Below, in pieces: positions 1-9,064 of a stretch of 17,086 bases of DNA. This DNA is from Conus ventricosus. Lineage: Eukaryota > Mollusca > Gastropoda > Neogastropoda > Conidae. The position numbers were made by a program, and so were the translations under genes. The DNA lies in the NCBI GenBank assembly GCA_018398815.1, contig JAFLJL010004359.1, positions 1 to 17,086 on the forward strand, in the 5' to 3' direction. Position 1 is the stretch's first letter. Every line of letters begins with the position of its first letter. Under the pieces are notes generated by a model, which saw only the letters and a program-made list of their open reading frames with translations, ran no database searches and was not told the origin of the DNA.

Positions 1-840
1 GTTGTTTTCGGGTTGATTCGGGGAGCGATTTCCCAAATTGACAAAAACCCTGAATTATTAAACTAAATTTTAAAAATAAGTCAATTCTGGGAACAGGACT
101 AAATTTGGGGAGTCCTTGAGGAAATTTATTGAAACTGTAACTAATGTTGAGGGCCTTCCAACACAACTTGGCTTAGACCCTTTTTGTTGTTTAAATCTCA
201 GATTTAATGGAAACTGAATCTTTTTATAGCCCGGTCCAACGACTACTGCTTTTTAGGGGGACAAATTTTTGAGTGCTCGTTTGGTAGGCTTAACAATGGT
301 TTGAGGGTGTTGCGCTAGCCAGCCATAAAGTAGATCCTTTTCTATGATGTTTAAAATATGAACTGGAAAAAAAGCTTGCGTGAATGCGGGGTCGGGGAAG
401 CTTTGTTTTTGGAAAGTTAAAAACCTTTCGTGAAAAATTTTGCTTTGAGGTTTAGTGAGTTTTCCCAAACTAATTGTTTTAAAATTGTTATTCCTAGCAC
501 TTTGAGGAGTAACCTGTTCAACGGTTCATTTTAAAAGATGAAACAGGAGAAAACTTAATAGTGAGATTTTGTCTTTTTTCCCTGGTTTGTGAAAGCAGGG
601 ATTTGGGTTTTTTTGAAGGTAAGCGACAGTATTTAGTTCAGCCGTTGACGGGGGTCATTCGCCTTTCTTGTAAAGTGTGTGCAAGAACAGTAACAAAATG
701 ATTTGTATGTTTTGTTGTATCCACAAAGAGTTCACAGGTGGTGGATAGGAGAGGTAAATCTTTGTGAAATTGTAAACAGTAAGGGACCAAGGAGACCCTT
801 TGGGGAACCCCATAGGAAGGTTTGAAATGAAGAGAAAGTT
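1..840. other. Unassigned AT-rich DNA, no recognisable gene
   Basis: No family motif is recognised here. On the minus strand a frame stays open from about 528 down to 253 and would encode a short lysine-, phenylalanine- and proline-rich peptide ending just before a TAA. It has no known domain, starts only at a non-ATG codon (TTG near 468), and could be chance or a remnant of an old repeat. Short T and A runs become more frequent toward the right end, leading into the homopolymer block at 841. Nothing like a splice-site-bounded exon could be supported from sequence alone. Confidence 0.4.
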
Positions 841-1060
841 TATTTTTTTTTTTTGGGGGCTCATTTTATCGGACAATGGAGACCAAGGCGGTCATTTTTT
901 TCTTTTTTTTTTTTTTTCCCTTTTTTTTCTTTTTTTTTTCTTCTTTTTCCCCAAAGGGCCCAAAACCCACCTTCATTTTGGGGTTTTCACACTGCCCTCT
1001 TCATTTGAAAAAAAAAAAAAAAAAAAAATTTTTTTTTTCCACTACTAGTTTTTTTTTTCT
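841..1060. repeat. Homopolymer block: T runs and A21/T10
   Basis: The stretch has several T runs of about 10 to 15 bases (841-855, 900-940 region), then an uninterrupted A run at 1008-1028 directly followed by T10 at 1029-1038. The apparent peptides across it are only poly-Phe/poly-Lys readings of the runs. Such a cluster may be genuine poly(T)/poly(A) tails of retroposed copies in opposite orientation, or base-calling trouble in a low-complexity area. Confidence 0.7.
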
Positions 1061-1325
1061 TAAACCATCCCTTACACACCCTGATAGTCTGTTTGATATT
1101 TAAAATGGCATTTTTTTTTTGCAGTTTTTAAGTTTTGGCTTTTGATAAAAAGTGTCGGGGTTTTTAGTTTTCTAATGTGTCGAAAAACTGGCACACTCAC
1201 TCTCAATGGTTGTTTTGTACAAAAAAAAACAACGGTTAAAAAAAAGCTTAATTATTTTTTTTCATTTCAGTTTTTCCCCCCAAGTAACGAGAGAGATGAG
1301 AATATCTGCTAGCTTCTTTTTTGTG

Positions 1326-1418
1326 TTGCACACACACAACACCACACACACACACACACACAACACCGCCCACACACACTCCCCCCCCCCCCCCCCCTCC
1401 CCCCCCCACCGCCCCCCT
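1326..1418. repeat. (CA)n microsatellite followed by C-rich run (C17)
   Basis: An imperfect CA repeat occupies about 1328-1379, with several AACACC/CCGCC interruptions. It is followed by C17 at 1381-1397 and more C-rich sequence to about 1418. It has no coding content. The reverse strand gives a GT/G-rich strand with G-quadruplex potential. Confidence 0.85.
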
Positions 1419-1758
1419 CTAAAATGATAAACAATGGAGTTAAAAAAAAATTTTGAGGCCGGGATCAAAGCAAAAAATTAAAAAGCGACCAATTTCCCCA
1501 TGTCCACACCCCGAAGGGGTCCCCTTGGTCCCATTGCCAAGACGGGACAGAACCCCCCCCATCCTCTACCCAACGCGTGAGCGCTCCCACGAAAGCCACC
1601 CCCACCAAAAACCCACCACCACCACCCACCCACCAAAAAAAAAAAAAAAAAGAAGGGGAGAGAAAACAGACAAAGACAGACCCCACAGGTAGACAGAGGG
1701 CAGACAGACAGTCGGGGCAAGACGGCGTCAAAGAGAAAAAAGGGAGAGTGGGATGCTG

Positions 1759-1759
<1 letters not shown>
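1419..1759. other. Low-complexity CCACC / A-rich / GA-rich spacer
   Basis: The segment holds a C-rich part (1500-1635, many CCACC and CCC words), an A17 run at about 1635-1651, and then purine-rich AGACAGA words up to the G run. The proline-, glycine- and histidine-rich readings here come from biased composition. No gene is seen. Confidence 0.55.
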
Positions 1760-1838
<79 letters not shown>

Positions 1839-1862
1839 GGGGACGGGGGGGGGGGGGGGGGG
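1760..1862. repeat. Poly-G tract: G78 then G18
   Basis: There are 78 consecutive G residues at 1760-1837. After a short interruption with A, ACG and four G, a second run of 18 G follows at 1845-1862. This is exceptional for genomic DNA. It would form G-quadruplexes if real, but long G runs are also a known dark-signal artefact of two-colour short-read chemistry and of consensus filling, so it may not reflect the true sequence. Confidence 0.8.
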
Positions 1863-2040
1863 AAGAGAGACACACAAGAGAAAACGCAGGAAGTGAGACA
1901 CTGAGTCAGAAAGGAAACAAAGCAAACAGGGAACACACCCCCAACAAACGAGATAAAGAAAGGGGGAGAGGCGCGCGCGCGGGGGGGGGGGAAAGAAGAG
2001 GAAGAGGGAAGGAGAGAGGGAGAGAAGAGGAGAGGAGAAA
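1863..2040. repeat. Purine-rich (GA/GGA)n tract flanking retroelement A
   Basis: The + strand is almost wholly G and A from about 1950 to 2040, with AGAGAGG, GGAGAGA and GAAGAGG words and a short (GC)5 at about 1971-1980. It directly abuts the 3' tail of the minus-strand element A. Seen from the element's sense strand the flank is TC-rich, the same composition as the tract at A's 5' end (10101-10260). Confidence 0.65.
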
Positions 2041-2308
2041 ATGAAATGAAATGAAAAGAAAGAAATGAAATGAAATTTATTCAGATAGGGCCCCACCCCC
2101 CCCTGAAGGGGGATTACATTTAAAACCGCTGATAAGTTGACAACAACACAACACAATTTAAAAAAGAAGTATGGGGGGAAAAAAAAACCCCAATAAAAAT
2201 ACCCAAAAGGAAATTAAATCTACTAACAGGGATGAAGTCTAATTAAAAATGCCCATATATTAACCATAAGGGTATCCCCTGTCCCGTAGTATTGCGGTCA
2301 AAAAATTG
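2041..2308 (-). mobile_element. Element A 3' UTR and (TTTCA)n tail
   Basis: On the minus strand the sequence after the ORF2 end runs through a C/G-rich hairpin-prone segment (CCCCCTTCAGGGGGG, about 2091-2112) to CTGAATAAATTTC. It ends in imperfect TTTCA repeats at about 2041-2080. The AATAAA near 2075-2082 fits a polyadenylation signal, and the short tandem repeat replaces a plain poly(A) tail, as in many non-LTR families. The tail abuts a TC-rich (sense) tract. Confidence 0.7.
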
Positions 2309-3250
2309 TTAGCTAACCATAACAGCTCGCCCCTTAAAGGCTTTATATAAATACATGCATAAATTCCTCACAATAATTTTATTTTCATTCGTCATTAATA
2401 GAGTCACACAGAACTGACATGGACTTGCATAATATTTACATGGAATATATTCCTGCCCGTAGGTCACTGAAAGCAGAGCAGACGAACAGAAAGTGTATTT
2501 CATTATCATTTGCCTTTCCACATAGCGGGCATGTCAGATTGCGGTCAGAAACTACATTGTATCGTTGACGATGCATTTCTATATCTGAGACACCAAATCT
2601 GAACTTCGTCATATAATTTTTTATATGTCTGTCAATATCAAGTGAAAGATATGTTTCGCAATTATTAAATGATTTAAAACGATCTGTACCATGTAAAATT
2701 CTATCACTTTCCAGAACATGTTCATGCCAGTTTTGCCATCTGTTTCAATAAGTCTCTGACGAAACAATTGCAAAAAATATTTCACATTTTCCACACCCTG
2801 GTTAGCCACACAAATCCAAAACCATTTAAAAAAGGGTCTTACGAACATTTGACGCCCATGTGGTTTTGTCCCGTGAATCAACCAGAGTAACATTTTATAA
2901 GCTTTTAAAGGTAATCTGTTATCATTCATCCGTGATATCTTTAGCCAGTATCTGATACACTGTACACTTGATTTATGTAATAGGGTGACGTCCAGTATCT
3001 CCTAAACAAGATCATTAGGTGTTTTAATGTGGACTCCTAAAAATTTCTTTAGAGCATACAATGAACCTTTTCAACATGAACAGCAGCAGTATCCAGTCCC
3101 ACAGTTCAGCACCATACAGAGCGATTGGCTGCACCCGAGTATCAAAATTTTTTAACAATACTCTCAGCGAATTATTATTAAGTGCGAACAATCGTTGCAG
3201 AATTGATAGCAAAGCGTTTCCGCTCTGCTTGCGAGATCTGTGCATGCAGC
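2309..3250 (-). pseudogene. Element A ORF2, C-terminal region with zinc knuckle
   Basis: This is the thumb and C-terminal part of ORF2, in several shifted frames. A block at 3245-3024 has the VQPIALYGAELWDW pattern typical of the segment after the RT palm in APE-type elements. It is followed at 2929-2621 by a Leu/Lys-rich block. The end (2532-2476) reads CPLCGKANDNEIHFLFVC, a C-x2-C...H...C zinc-binding knuckle (zf-RVT type) thought to help bind element RNA or DNA. The reading ends in an arginine-containing tail near 2309. There are frameshifts near 3020, 2930 and 2600. It is nonfunctional. Confidence 0.75.
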
Positions 3251-4483
3251 CACAAAACTAAGTCGGGTAGAAAAAATAAATACCAAGATATTTATAACAG
3301 TTAACGACAGCCATTTGCTCACCATTAAAAAAAACCCATCTCTCTCGCGCTGCAAGGTGCCTCCTTTTCTAAAATACCACGACATTGCTCTTTTTCATAT
3401 TTACTTAAGTTGGAGTCTAGAAGCTGCATTACATAAAATGTTCAACTGGGTCTGAAGGCAACTGGTGTTTCTGACAACAAAGCTATATCATCTGCCAATA
3501 AACAAAATAAACAATTCAACTGTATCTGGAGACAGTGTTGCACCATGTCTTCCCTTCTCTATGATTTCTTGTGCTAATTCGTTGATAAACAAGGAAAAAT
3601 AAAACAGGACTACATGCAATCTCCTTGCTTTACACTCTTTGTACAAACTATGTAATCTGTAAATTCACCACCACACCTGACCCTTGCTTTTACACAATTA
3701 TACATGCTCTTGATACACGGTGCATTTTACCCTTTATTTCCATTCTTTTGAAGTACTGGCCAAAGTAATTTTCTAGATATGGAATCAAATGCTTTTTCAA
3801 GTAAATGAAGGCCACATATAATTTGCGATTCCATGAAAACTGTTTTTGTACAATAGCCAAAAGGGTAAACATCTGATCGATAGTTGAATAACCCTTCTTA
3901 AAACCCGCTTGCCACTCACCGTGCTATTATTAATTCCACCCACTTTTTGCAGTCTACAGTTAATTATAGAGCTATATAATTTACTACTTATTCACTAGTG
4001 ATATGCCCCTGTAATTACTTGGATCATTGACTTCACTTTCTTAATAATGGCAATATAATCGATTCTGTCCAGTTATCAGGGAATATTCCTTTGTCAAAAA
4101 GTACATTGAAAAATCTGACGAAGAAATCAATTACGATATTTCCGGCATTTTTGAATATTCTCCAACAATGCCATCAGGGCCTGCAGCTTTTTTATTCTAG
4201 AGTTTTTTAATTGCAGAGATCACTTCTGTTCTAGTAATTGTACTGTCAAGGAACCCTGCATCGCTATCAGAATCGAGAAAAGTTCTCTCATCTTCTATTT
4301 TCTTCTGCATCTTCTTCAGCATTCTTTTTCGAGAAGATCTCTGAAATGCCTATCCCAATCGCTGACAGAGATATTGTTAAGCGTACTACTTTTCTTAACT
4401 GATTATTCTGCGCATGTGTTTCCAAACCTCTTGCTGATCTTCACTGAGGTAACTAAATTGATAACAAAGAAGAATTATACTCG
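3251..4483 (-). pseudogene. Element A ORF2, reverse transcriptase domain (degenerate)
   Basis: RT motifs are seen in order on the minus strand. At about 4175-4195 is KAAGPDGI, the usual fingers motif, and upstream (4340-4440) is the linker with SDWDRHFRDLLE. Near 3885 is FRKGYST-like sequence (here KKGYSTIDQ). Motif A at about 3785-3815 is damaged: the first aspartate is tyrosine (FIYL) and a frameshift falls just before KAFDS. At about 3615-3630 is VKQGDC. Motif C at 3475-3498 is LADDIALL with both catalytic aspartates. KYLGIYFSTRLSF lies at about 3270-3310. The loss of the motif A aspartate and repeated frameshifts show that the enzyme is dead. The domain belongs to the same ORF2 as the endonuclease at 6935-8145. 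Confidence 0.82.
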
Positions 4484-4488
4484 TTCTC
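4484..4488 (+). repeat. Left target-site duplication TTCTC
   Basis: This 5-bp copy lies directly before the TG of the LTR-like insertion and matches 6930-6934 exactly. Removing one copy and the insertion leaves the element A ORF2 frame open across the join. Confidence 0.85.
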
Positions 4489-4718
4489 TGTCACGAACAG
4501 GTTTTTGTCCAGGGGTAATATTCAGGTGAGGAGATCTCTCCTGTTCGTTTTTATTTCCCATCCGACGACAGAAACCCTAGCAATAGTTTTGGATCCTGTT
4601 TTCGTTATTTCTTGTTTCCAGTGTAGCCTTTCCTCCATCCTTCCCCCTCTATATAATCTGTTTTCCACCATCCTCCCTCCTACCTGTAACTGTCCACGGG
4701 TTTCCGCGAGGCCTCGCT

Positions 4719-4734
4719 GTGTCAGGTCTGACAC
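4719..4734. repeat. 16-bp palindrome in the LTR
   Basis: GTGTCAG GT CTGACAC is a perfect inverted repeat with 7-bp arms and a 2-bp centre. It could be a protein-binding site in the LTR, and its core echoes the TGTCA/TGACA terminal sequence. Function is unknown. Confidence 0.5.
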
Positions 4735-5670
4735 GCATGCCTCAGTTTTTCTCGGAGATTCTCGTGTTTACTCACCCTAGAATCGAAGCTGACGTTTTTG
4801 TCGCGGTGTCATCTCTTGGCACTTTGCGAAAGTCCAGCCTCGAGTCGAAGACATATCTTCTCCCTGGTAGCGTTTTCGGGTTCAGCTTTATTGCTGTTGA
4901 TTTCTTCATTGGAATCTTCACCTCACCCCGGAGTGCTATCCTTCATTGGGTTGGGCATAGGGGTTTGGGTGGTTGGCGATTTGGGAGCTCTCTTCCTGCT
5001 GACCAGGGCTGGGGCTGTGGTCTCACGACCATTCTTTTCCTCGTCGGGAGAGTTGGGAGGCCGGTGTTGGAGACGCTGGTTCTTCGGTGAACGGAGCGTA
5101 GCACACGGCTATTCACAAGCCTGTTGGTAAGTGACGTTTTGTTCCTTGAGATAGGCTTCTTCATGTAACTTCCCCACGGTTCGTGTAAAGTAAATCACTT
5201 ATTCAAATTCTAAGGTGGAGGTCATAATTCTTTCTATCGTTAGTTTCTCTCTAAAAGTTTTGCGTGTTCTGCTGGTTTTCGTCTGCTTCTTGTGCATGGT
5301 TGTTTTAGTTGTCCTGCTAAAATTCTTGTGAGCGCGAGATATGGCGGTCGAGTATGGCTCACGCATAGAGTAAAAGAATAAGTTTTCATTAAAATTTAGT
5401 GTCCGTCGTACTTTCATAATTTTACAATATTATTTGCTTTTTGGTGGAGACTAAGAGCCTGTTTTATTTGGTTGGAGAGTAAATTTTGACTCACGAGGCG
5501 AACCGCGGTATGTTTGGTTGAGGGCAAAGTTTACCGGGGGTGAGTGGGACACTCATCCACTCTCTCTTCCAGTCATTGTTTTCTCCTCCCCATGTTTTCG
5601 TTCGTTTAAATGCATAAATACTTGTGTGCATGTTTGCGGGTGGGTGTTCATTATGGCATAATTAATTTTA

Positions 5671-5678
5671 TATATAAA
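5671..5678 (+). promoter_or_regulatory. Possible TATA box in the LTR (TATATAAA)
   Basis: TATATAAA lies in an AT-rich stretch of the LTR's + strand, upstream of the AATAAA signal. Another TATATAA is at about 4650-4656. Either could serve an LTR promoter, but position alone does not decide and AT-rich chance matches are likely. Confidence 0.2.
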
Positions 5679-6180
5679 GAGCAAAAATGCCTACGGGTGA
5701 TGATTCGAAATATTTAGTGTTTTTTTTTTTATTTAAGGGAAGTCTTCCAGTGGTTGCTCAATCACCTGTTGATTCAATGCATAATTCTTTCTAAAATGTT
5801 CCTACCTATGTCAGTTTTGGATTGAAATAGATGGATAAATATTAAGGAAGGTTAACTCGTGGCAAATTTATCAGGTTTGCATTAACATTTAGTTAATTGA
5901 GATTAGGGCCTGTATCATGTGTGACACGACTTGACCAATACAAGCCCTCTTTTCCTTACCTCAGTATTTTATTTTCCGATGGACGCCTACTCTTTCTTAT
6001 TGGACGGACCTCATTTTTCTGCTTTTCATTCTTCTATCTGCTGCTTTCCTCCGTCTTATCTCCCTCTTACACTCTTATTTCTTTGGCCTCGACCAACTGA
6101 CCACAACCCTCTGACACTGACCAAACTGGAATCATATTCCCAGCATGGTACTGACCCCAGCCTTAGGGCTTGCTTGTTTG

Positions 6181-6304
6181 GTTTCTCTGGTGGTTCGCGG
6201 TCTGGCTGTATCCTCGGAACTCCCGAGCCTGCCACCTTGGTTGTTTCTCCGGTGGTTCGCGGTCTGGCTGTACCCTCGGAACTCCCGGGCCTACCTCCTC
6301 CTTG
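6181..6304 (+). repeat. Two tandem copies of a 62-bp unit within the LTR
   Basis: The first copy starts GTTTCTCTGGTGGTTCGCGG at 6181 and the second starts GTTTCTCCGGTGGTTCGCGG at 6243. The copies share a GTTCGCGGTCTGGCTGTA core and a CCTCGGAACTCCCG core, with only a few substitutions before the right end diverges. The unit is GC-rich against an AT-richer LTR. Tandem repeats in LTR U3 regions often act as enhancers, but that role is only inferred here. Confidence 0.75.
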
Positions 6305-6811
6305 GCTGCGGTGCTGGGGAGAGCTGAGGCGACGGCAGGAGGGGTGCTGTGTGCTTCCACTGCCGGCTGGAAGTCCGACTTCCATCAAGACATCATTGGA
6401 CTTGGATGACACAAGATGAGTGTTAGTTGAGAGTGTCCGAGTGGTGTGGTAGTGGTCCAGGCCCCTCTGTTTCCTCTGCATTTCTTTTTTTTTTCTTTAT
6501 TTTTATTTATTTTTTCTCTTTTCCCTTCCTTTCCTGAAAATTCAGGCCCTGTGATGTGAACATATTTAGATTGTCTCTATTTCTTCTTTTCTTTCTAAGG
6601 GAAAATAGAGGTGTAATTTGGGGCATCCCCGGGACTGGGTGGCTTAACAGTGTTTTCCTTTATTATTTTATTTTGACCCCTATCTAGTAGTTAATCTCTC
6701 TGCATCTCGCTCTTCTTTTCCCCCCTTTCTCCTGCCTTTCTCTGTCCTCTCTCTTCTGCCAGTGTTCCCACCCCCACTTAGTGTGTGTGCAGTGTGTGTG
6801 TTGCAATGTGC

Positions 6812-6817
6812 AATAAA
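6812..6817 (+). promoter_or_regulatory. Polyadenylation signal AATAAA of the LTR
   Basis: The context GTGCAATAAATATTGTC is followed by TTTGAGTGTATGTCC, which resembles a poly(A) signal with a downstream GT-rich element. It lies 112 bp before the LTR end, as expected for an R/U5 boundary. It supports + orientation of the LTR. Confidence 0.5.
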
Positions 6818-6929
6818 TATTGTCTTTGAGTGTATGTCCTGGGTCCTTGTGCTTTGTGGTGAGTGTGGTTTGGGTGCCTGACTCCACTCTCCCTGTGGTT
6901 TGGACCGTCGGGACCCCCAGTACCTGACA

Positions 6930-6934
6930 TTCTC
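6930..6934 (+). repeat. Right target-site duplication TTCTC
   Basis: This is an exact match to 4484-4488, directly after the terminal CA of the LTR. The host element's ORF2 (minus strand) resumes immediately on its right. Confidence 0.85.
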
Positions 6935-8145
6935 CTTCCTCTTTAAAAGATTCTTATACTCCCTTCGAGCTTTACAATAAACGTCTCTGTCTTTATCGTC
7001 CAATGTATTTCTAGATATTCTTAGAAGTTGTTTCACGTCTCGCTTGGTTTTATAACATTCATGATCAAACCAATCATCATTCTTCAGAGTGTCATTTATT
7101 CGTATTTGTTTCCTCATGCACTCTGCTTGATCTTTTATACAAGCATTGAATATATTCAAAGCGGCGTTAATGTCATCATCGATCAGAGTTACTGCATTCT
7201 CCAGCATTGACAAAGCATGTTGACTATTCATTAGATCACAGAAAGTATCAGCATATTGCCATTTATACTTCTCTATAACTTGTATGTTTTTCTTTATGCC
7301 TTTTCCATCACTTACTTTAAAAAGTGAATTTATATGGAATACTAGAGGCAGATGGTCAGACTCAATTCGTTCATTCACACAAAGACTGCACGATATATTA
7401 ATAGCATTAAACATGTCATAGGAAGTTATAAAATAATCATTCACACTGTTCCCTGACTCTGAAATGTATGTGAAACGACCTTGACGGTCGCCGTCGCACA
7501 CACCATTTAAAACGCACAGATCTAACACAGTACACATGTTTAACAAGAGCTTACCATACCTGTTTAATATCTTGTCTTCTGAACATCTGTTTATAAGGGT
7601 TTCGTTATGCAAACTAAAAGGACAATTTTGGGTTGGAAATTCCTGACAAATGTTAGAAATTCTGCTATTTAGGTCTCCAGCCAGAAGTACATACGTATCA
7701 GGCATACTGAGCATAACATCAGAGAGACAGTTTTCCAAATCACTAATGCCATTATCCAATACCATAAAAAGCATAGTATGGTGAATTTTCTGGAGGTACG
7801 TATGTACATACATAAAGAACATTCTTTGTAAGACCAAAGACATCTTTAGAAATATTGAACATAATGGTATTGTTTAGATCAATCGGTAACCCTTGTACAA
7901 AAGTTAAAATTCCATTTTGATAAGACATACAACTCCTCCGATCTTCGTCCGTGTTTCGTAAACTGAACGGCTGGTTTACAGAAGACTTTATAATTGCTGA
8001 ATACATCTCAATGTAAATGTTCAACAAAAGTTTCTACTAAACAAACAAAATCAAAGACGTTATATACGAAATAAACGTTTTATCAGATAGCTTAGAAAGC
8101 AAGCCATTTACATTCCAATGCAAAAATGATACTGATTTCCGTTCG
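6935..8145 (-). pseudogene. Element A ORF2, APE-like endonuclease domain and start of RT linker
   Basis: This endonuclease/exonuclease/phosphatase-type domain nicks target DNA to prime reverse transcription. Minus-strand motifs in order: LHWNVNGLLSKL near 8090-8130, then DFVCLVETF near 8035, YVPPENSPYY near 7790, GDLNSR at about 7661-7678, TYISESGNSVNDY near 7430-7475, and SDHLPL near 7342-7362. A long helical, Lys/Arg-rich linker follows to 6935. The main open frame (from about 7790 down) is long and the least damaged part of the element. Frameshifts lie near 8055 and 7750-7790. The frame runs straight on into the foreign LTR, so the last residues read there do not belong to the element; true continuation is at 4483. 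Confidence 0.85.
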
Positions 8146-8905
8146 TACCAGCCAAACTCGCACCGTAGACGCTTTCTGTAAAATTATCTTGATCCTTCAA
8201 TATTGCTCTCTCTCCTCTATTATCAGACTCTACATTAACCTCTTCATTTGATGAAGACAATTGAATAAAGCTTGGTATGTGAAAATCAATACAACCAGAA
8301 GAACGATTGTTCCCCATGAGACATAAATCATTTCCGTCGTTTCTTAAACCATGTTCACAAACTTCGAATGGGACACTTTCACTCAGTGTTGGAGATAACA
8401 AATTACCACTTTCGTTCCGATTATGTACAAACATTTTAGAGGAAAAAACCCCCATTTGACGATGAAACGAAACCATTTTCATTCACATTTTCATTCTCTG
8501 CATTATTTTGAGTTCTAAGTTTAGAGGAAATGATTCAACTGATGAAAAAGGTAAAGCATCTCTATACATTCTTTCATTCATTCTTCCATTGCCTGTATCA
8601 ACATCTGAAGAACAATGATCATTTGTCAAAGAAGATAAAACATATTCCACCAATCCATTTTGTGCGGGACAGGATAGATTGTTTTCATCCGCTCTTTCAT
8701 TATGCACACACAATTCAGGAGGAAAACATTTATCAAACACAGAAGGAGGCACACTTTCATCCATTCTTTCATCATGTGCATGAATAACATTTGGTGTGTC
8801 ATCAGTACACGTTTATCACCCCCAGTAGAAGCATCCGAATGTGTCCGGTTCAACGGCACATTGCACGAGCGAACTTGACGGTTGACGGGGAGCGTTGACA
8901 CAGCC
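8146..8905 (-). pseudogene. Element A ORF2, long N-terminal extension before the endonuclease
   Basis: About 250 codons lie between ORF1 and the first endonuclease motif. The region is rich in Asn, Glu, Ser and Asp, with loosely repeated stretches such as ESVPPSVFDKCFPPELCVHN (8748-8689) and ESVPFEVCEHGLRNDGNDL (about 8373-8317). Frame changes occur near 8770 and near 8480, where a stop sits beside an ATG; the frame flips but the same composition continues. No domain is recognised. In most APE-type elements the endonuclease sits near the ORF2 N-terminus, so the length is notable. It might be a disordered linker, or a separate small ORF. The overlapping plus-strand His-rich reading is a shadow. 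Confidence 0.55.
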
Positions 8906-9064
8906 GTGTCACTGCTCCAAACCCAAGCTGCACGTGATGTGCCATCCTTACCTTCTCTTTTAAACGGTGATTACAGTTTTTTCCTTCCCCTCTACGTTTA
9001 GATTTATGTAAATATTTAACGAATCATATTGTTTTGATGTTATTTTAACAGGCCGGCCATATCC
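8906..9064 (-). other. Spacer between element A ORF1 and ORF2
   Basis: The gap of about 160 bp follows the ORF1 stop and precedes the reconstructable ORF2 extension. It is AT-rich with stops in all minus-strand frames. A GGCCGGCC palindrome (FseI-type word) lies at 9051-9058. No motif could be assigned. Confidence 0.45.

Larger units (their letters stand above)
4489..6929 (+). mobile_element. Long solo LTR (2441 bp) inserted in element A
   Basis: The insertion starts TGTCACGAACAGG and ends in TACCTGACA. The ends form an imperfect 13-bp inverted repeat beginning TGTCA/TGACA, and a perfect TTCTC duplication lies on both sides. TG...CA termini with a 5-bp duplication fit integrase-type LTR retrotransposons (Ty3/gypsy, BEL/Pao or copia). 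No gag-pol, primer-binding site or second LTR is seen inside, so the likeliest state is a solo LTR left by recombination, of unusual length. An AATAAA at 6812-6817 lies about 112 bp from the right end and is followed by TG-rich sequence, which suggests that the LTR's sense strand is +. Short internal frames show no known domain. A non-autonomous small LTR element or another integrase-type insertion remains possible. Confidence 0.75.

Noticed and set aside
1465..2156. Long frames with poly-Pro or poly-Gly on both strands
   Set aside because: They are translations of G/C homopolymers and GA-rich sequence. No domain is present and all frames are open because of base composition.
4505..5164. Several overlapping short frames at the left of the LTR
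   Set aside because: No domain is recognised. They overlap on both strands and lie inside a repeat unit.
6181..6304. Possible CRISPR-like repeat
   Set aside because: There are only two directly adjacent 62-bp copies, with no spacers, inside a eukaryotic LTR.
5931..6481. Overlapping frames on both strands in the LTR, Gly/Pro/Arg-rich
   Set aside because: No recognisable domain. The openness follows the GC-rich 62-bp repeats, and the frames overlap each other.
4489..6929. DNA transposon instead of LTR
   Set aside because: The terminal inverted repeat is short and imperfect, no transposase is visible, and TG...CA ends with a 5-bp duplication and a 3' AATAAA fit an LTR better. It is not fully excluded.
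8530..8787. Plus-strand His/Phe-rich frame with HPFFHH-type words
   Set aside because: It is the antisense of the Asn/Glu/Asp-rich ORF2 extension of element A.
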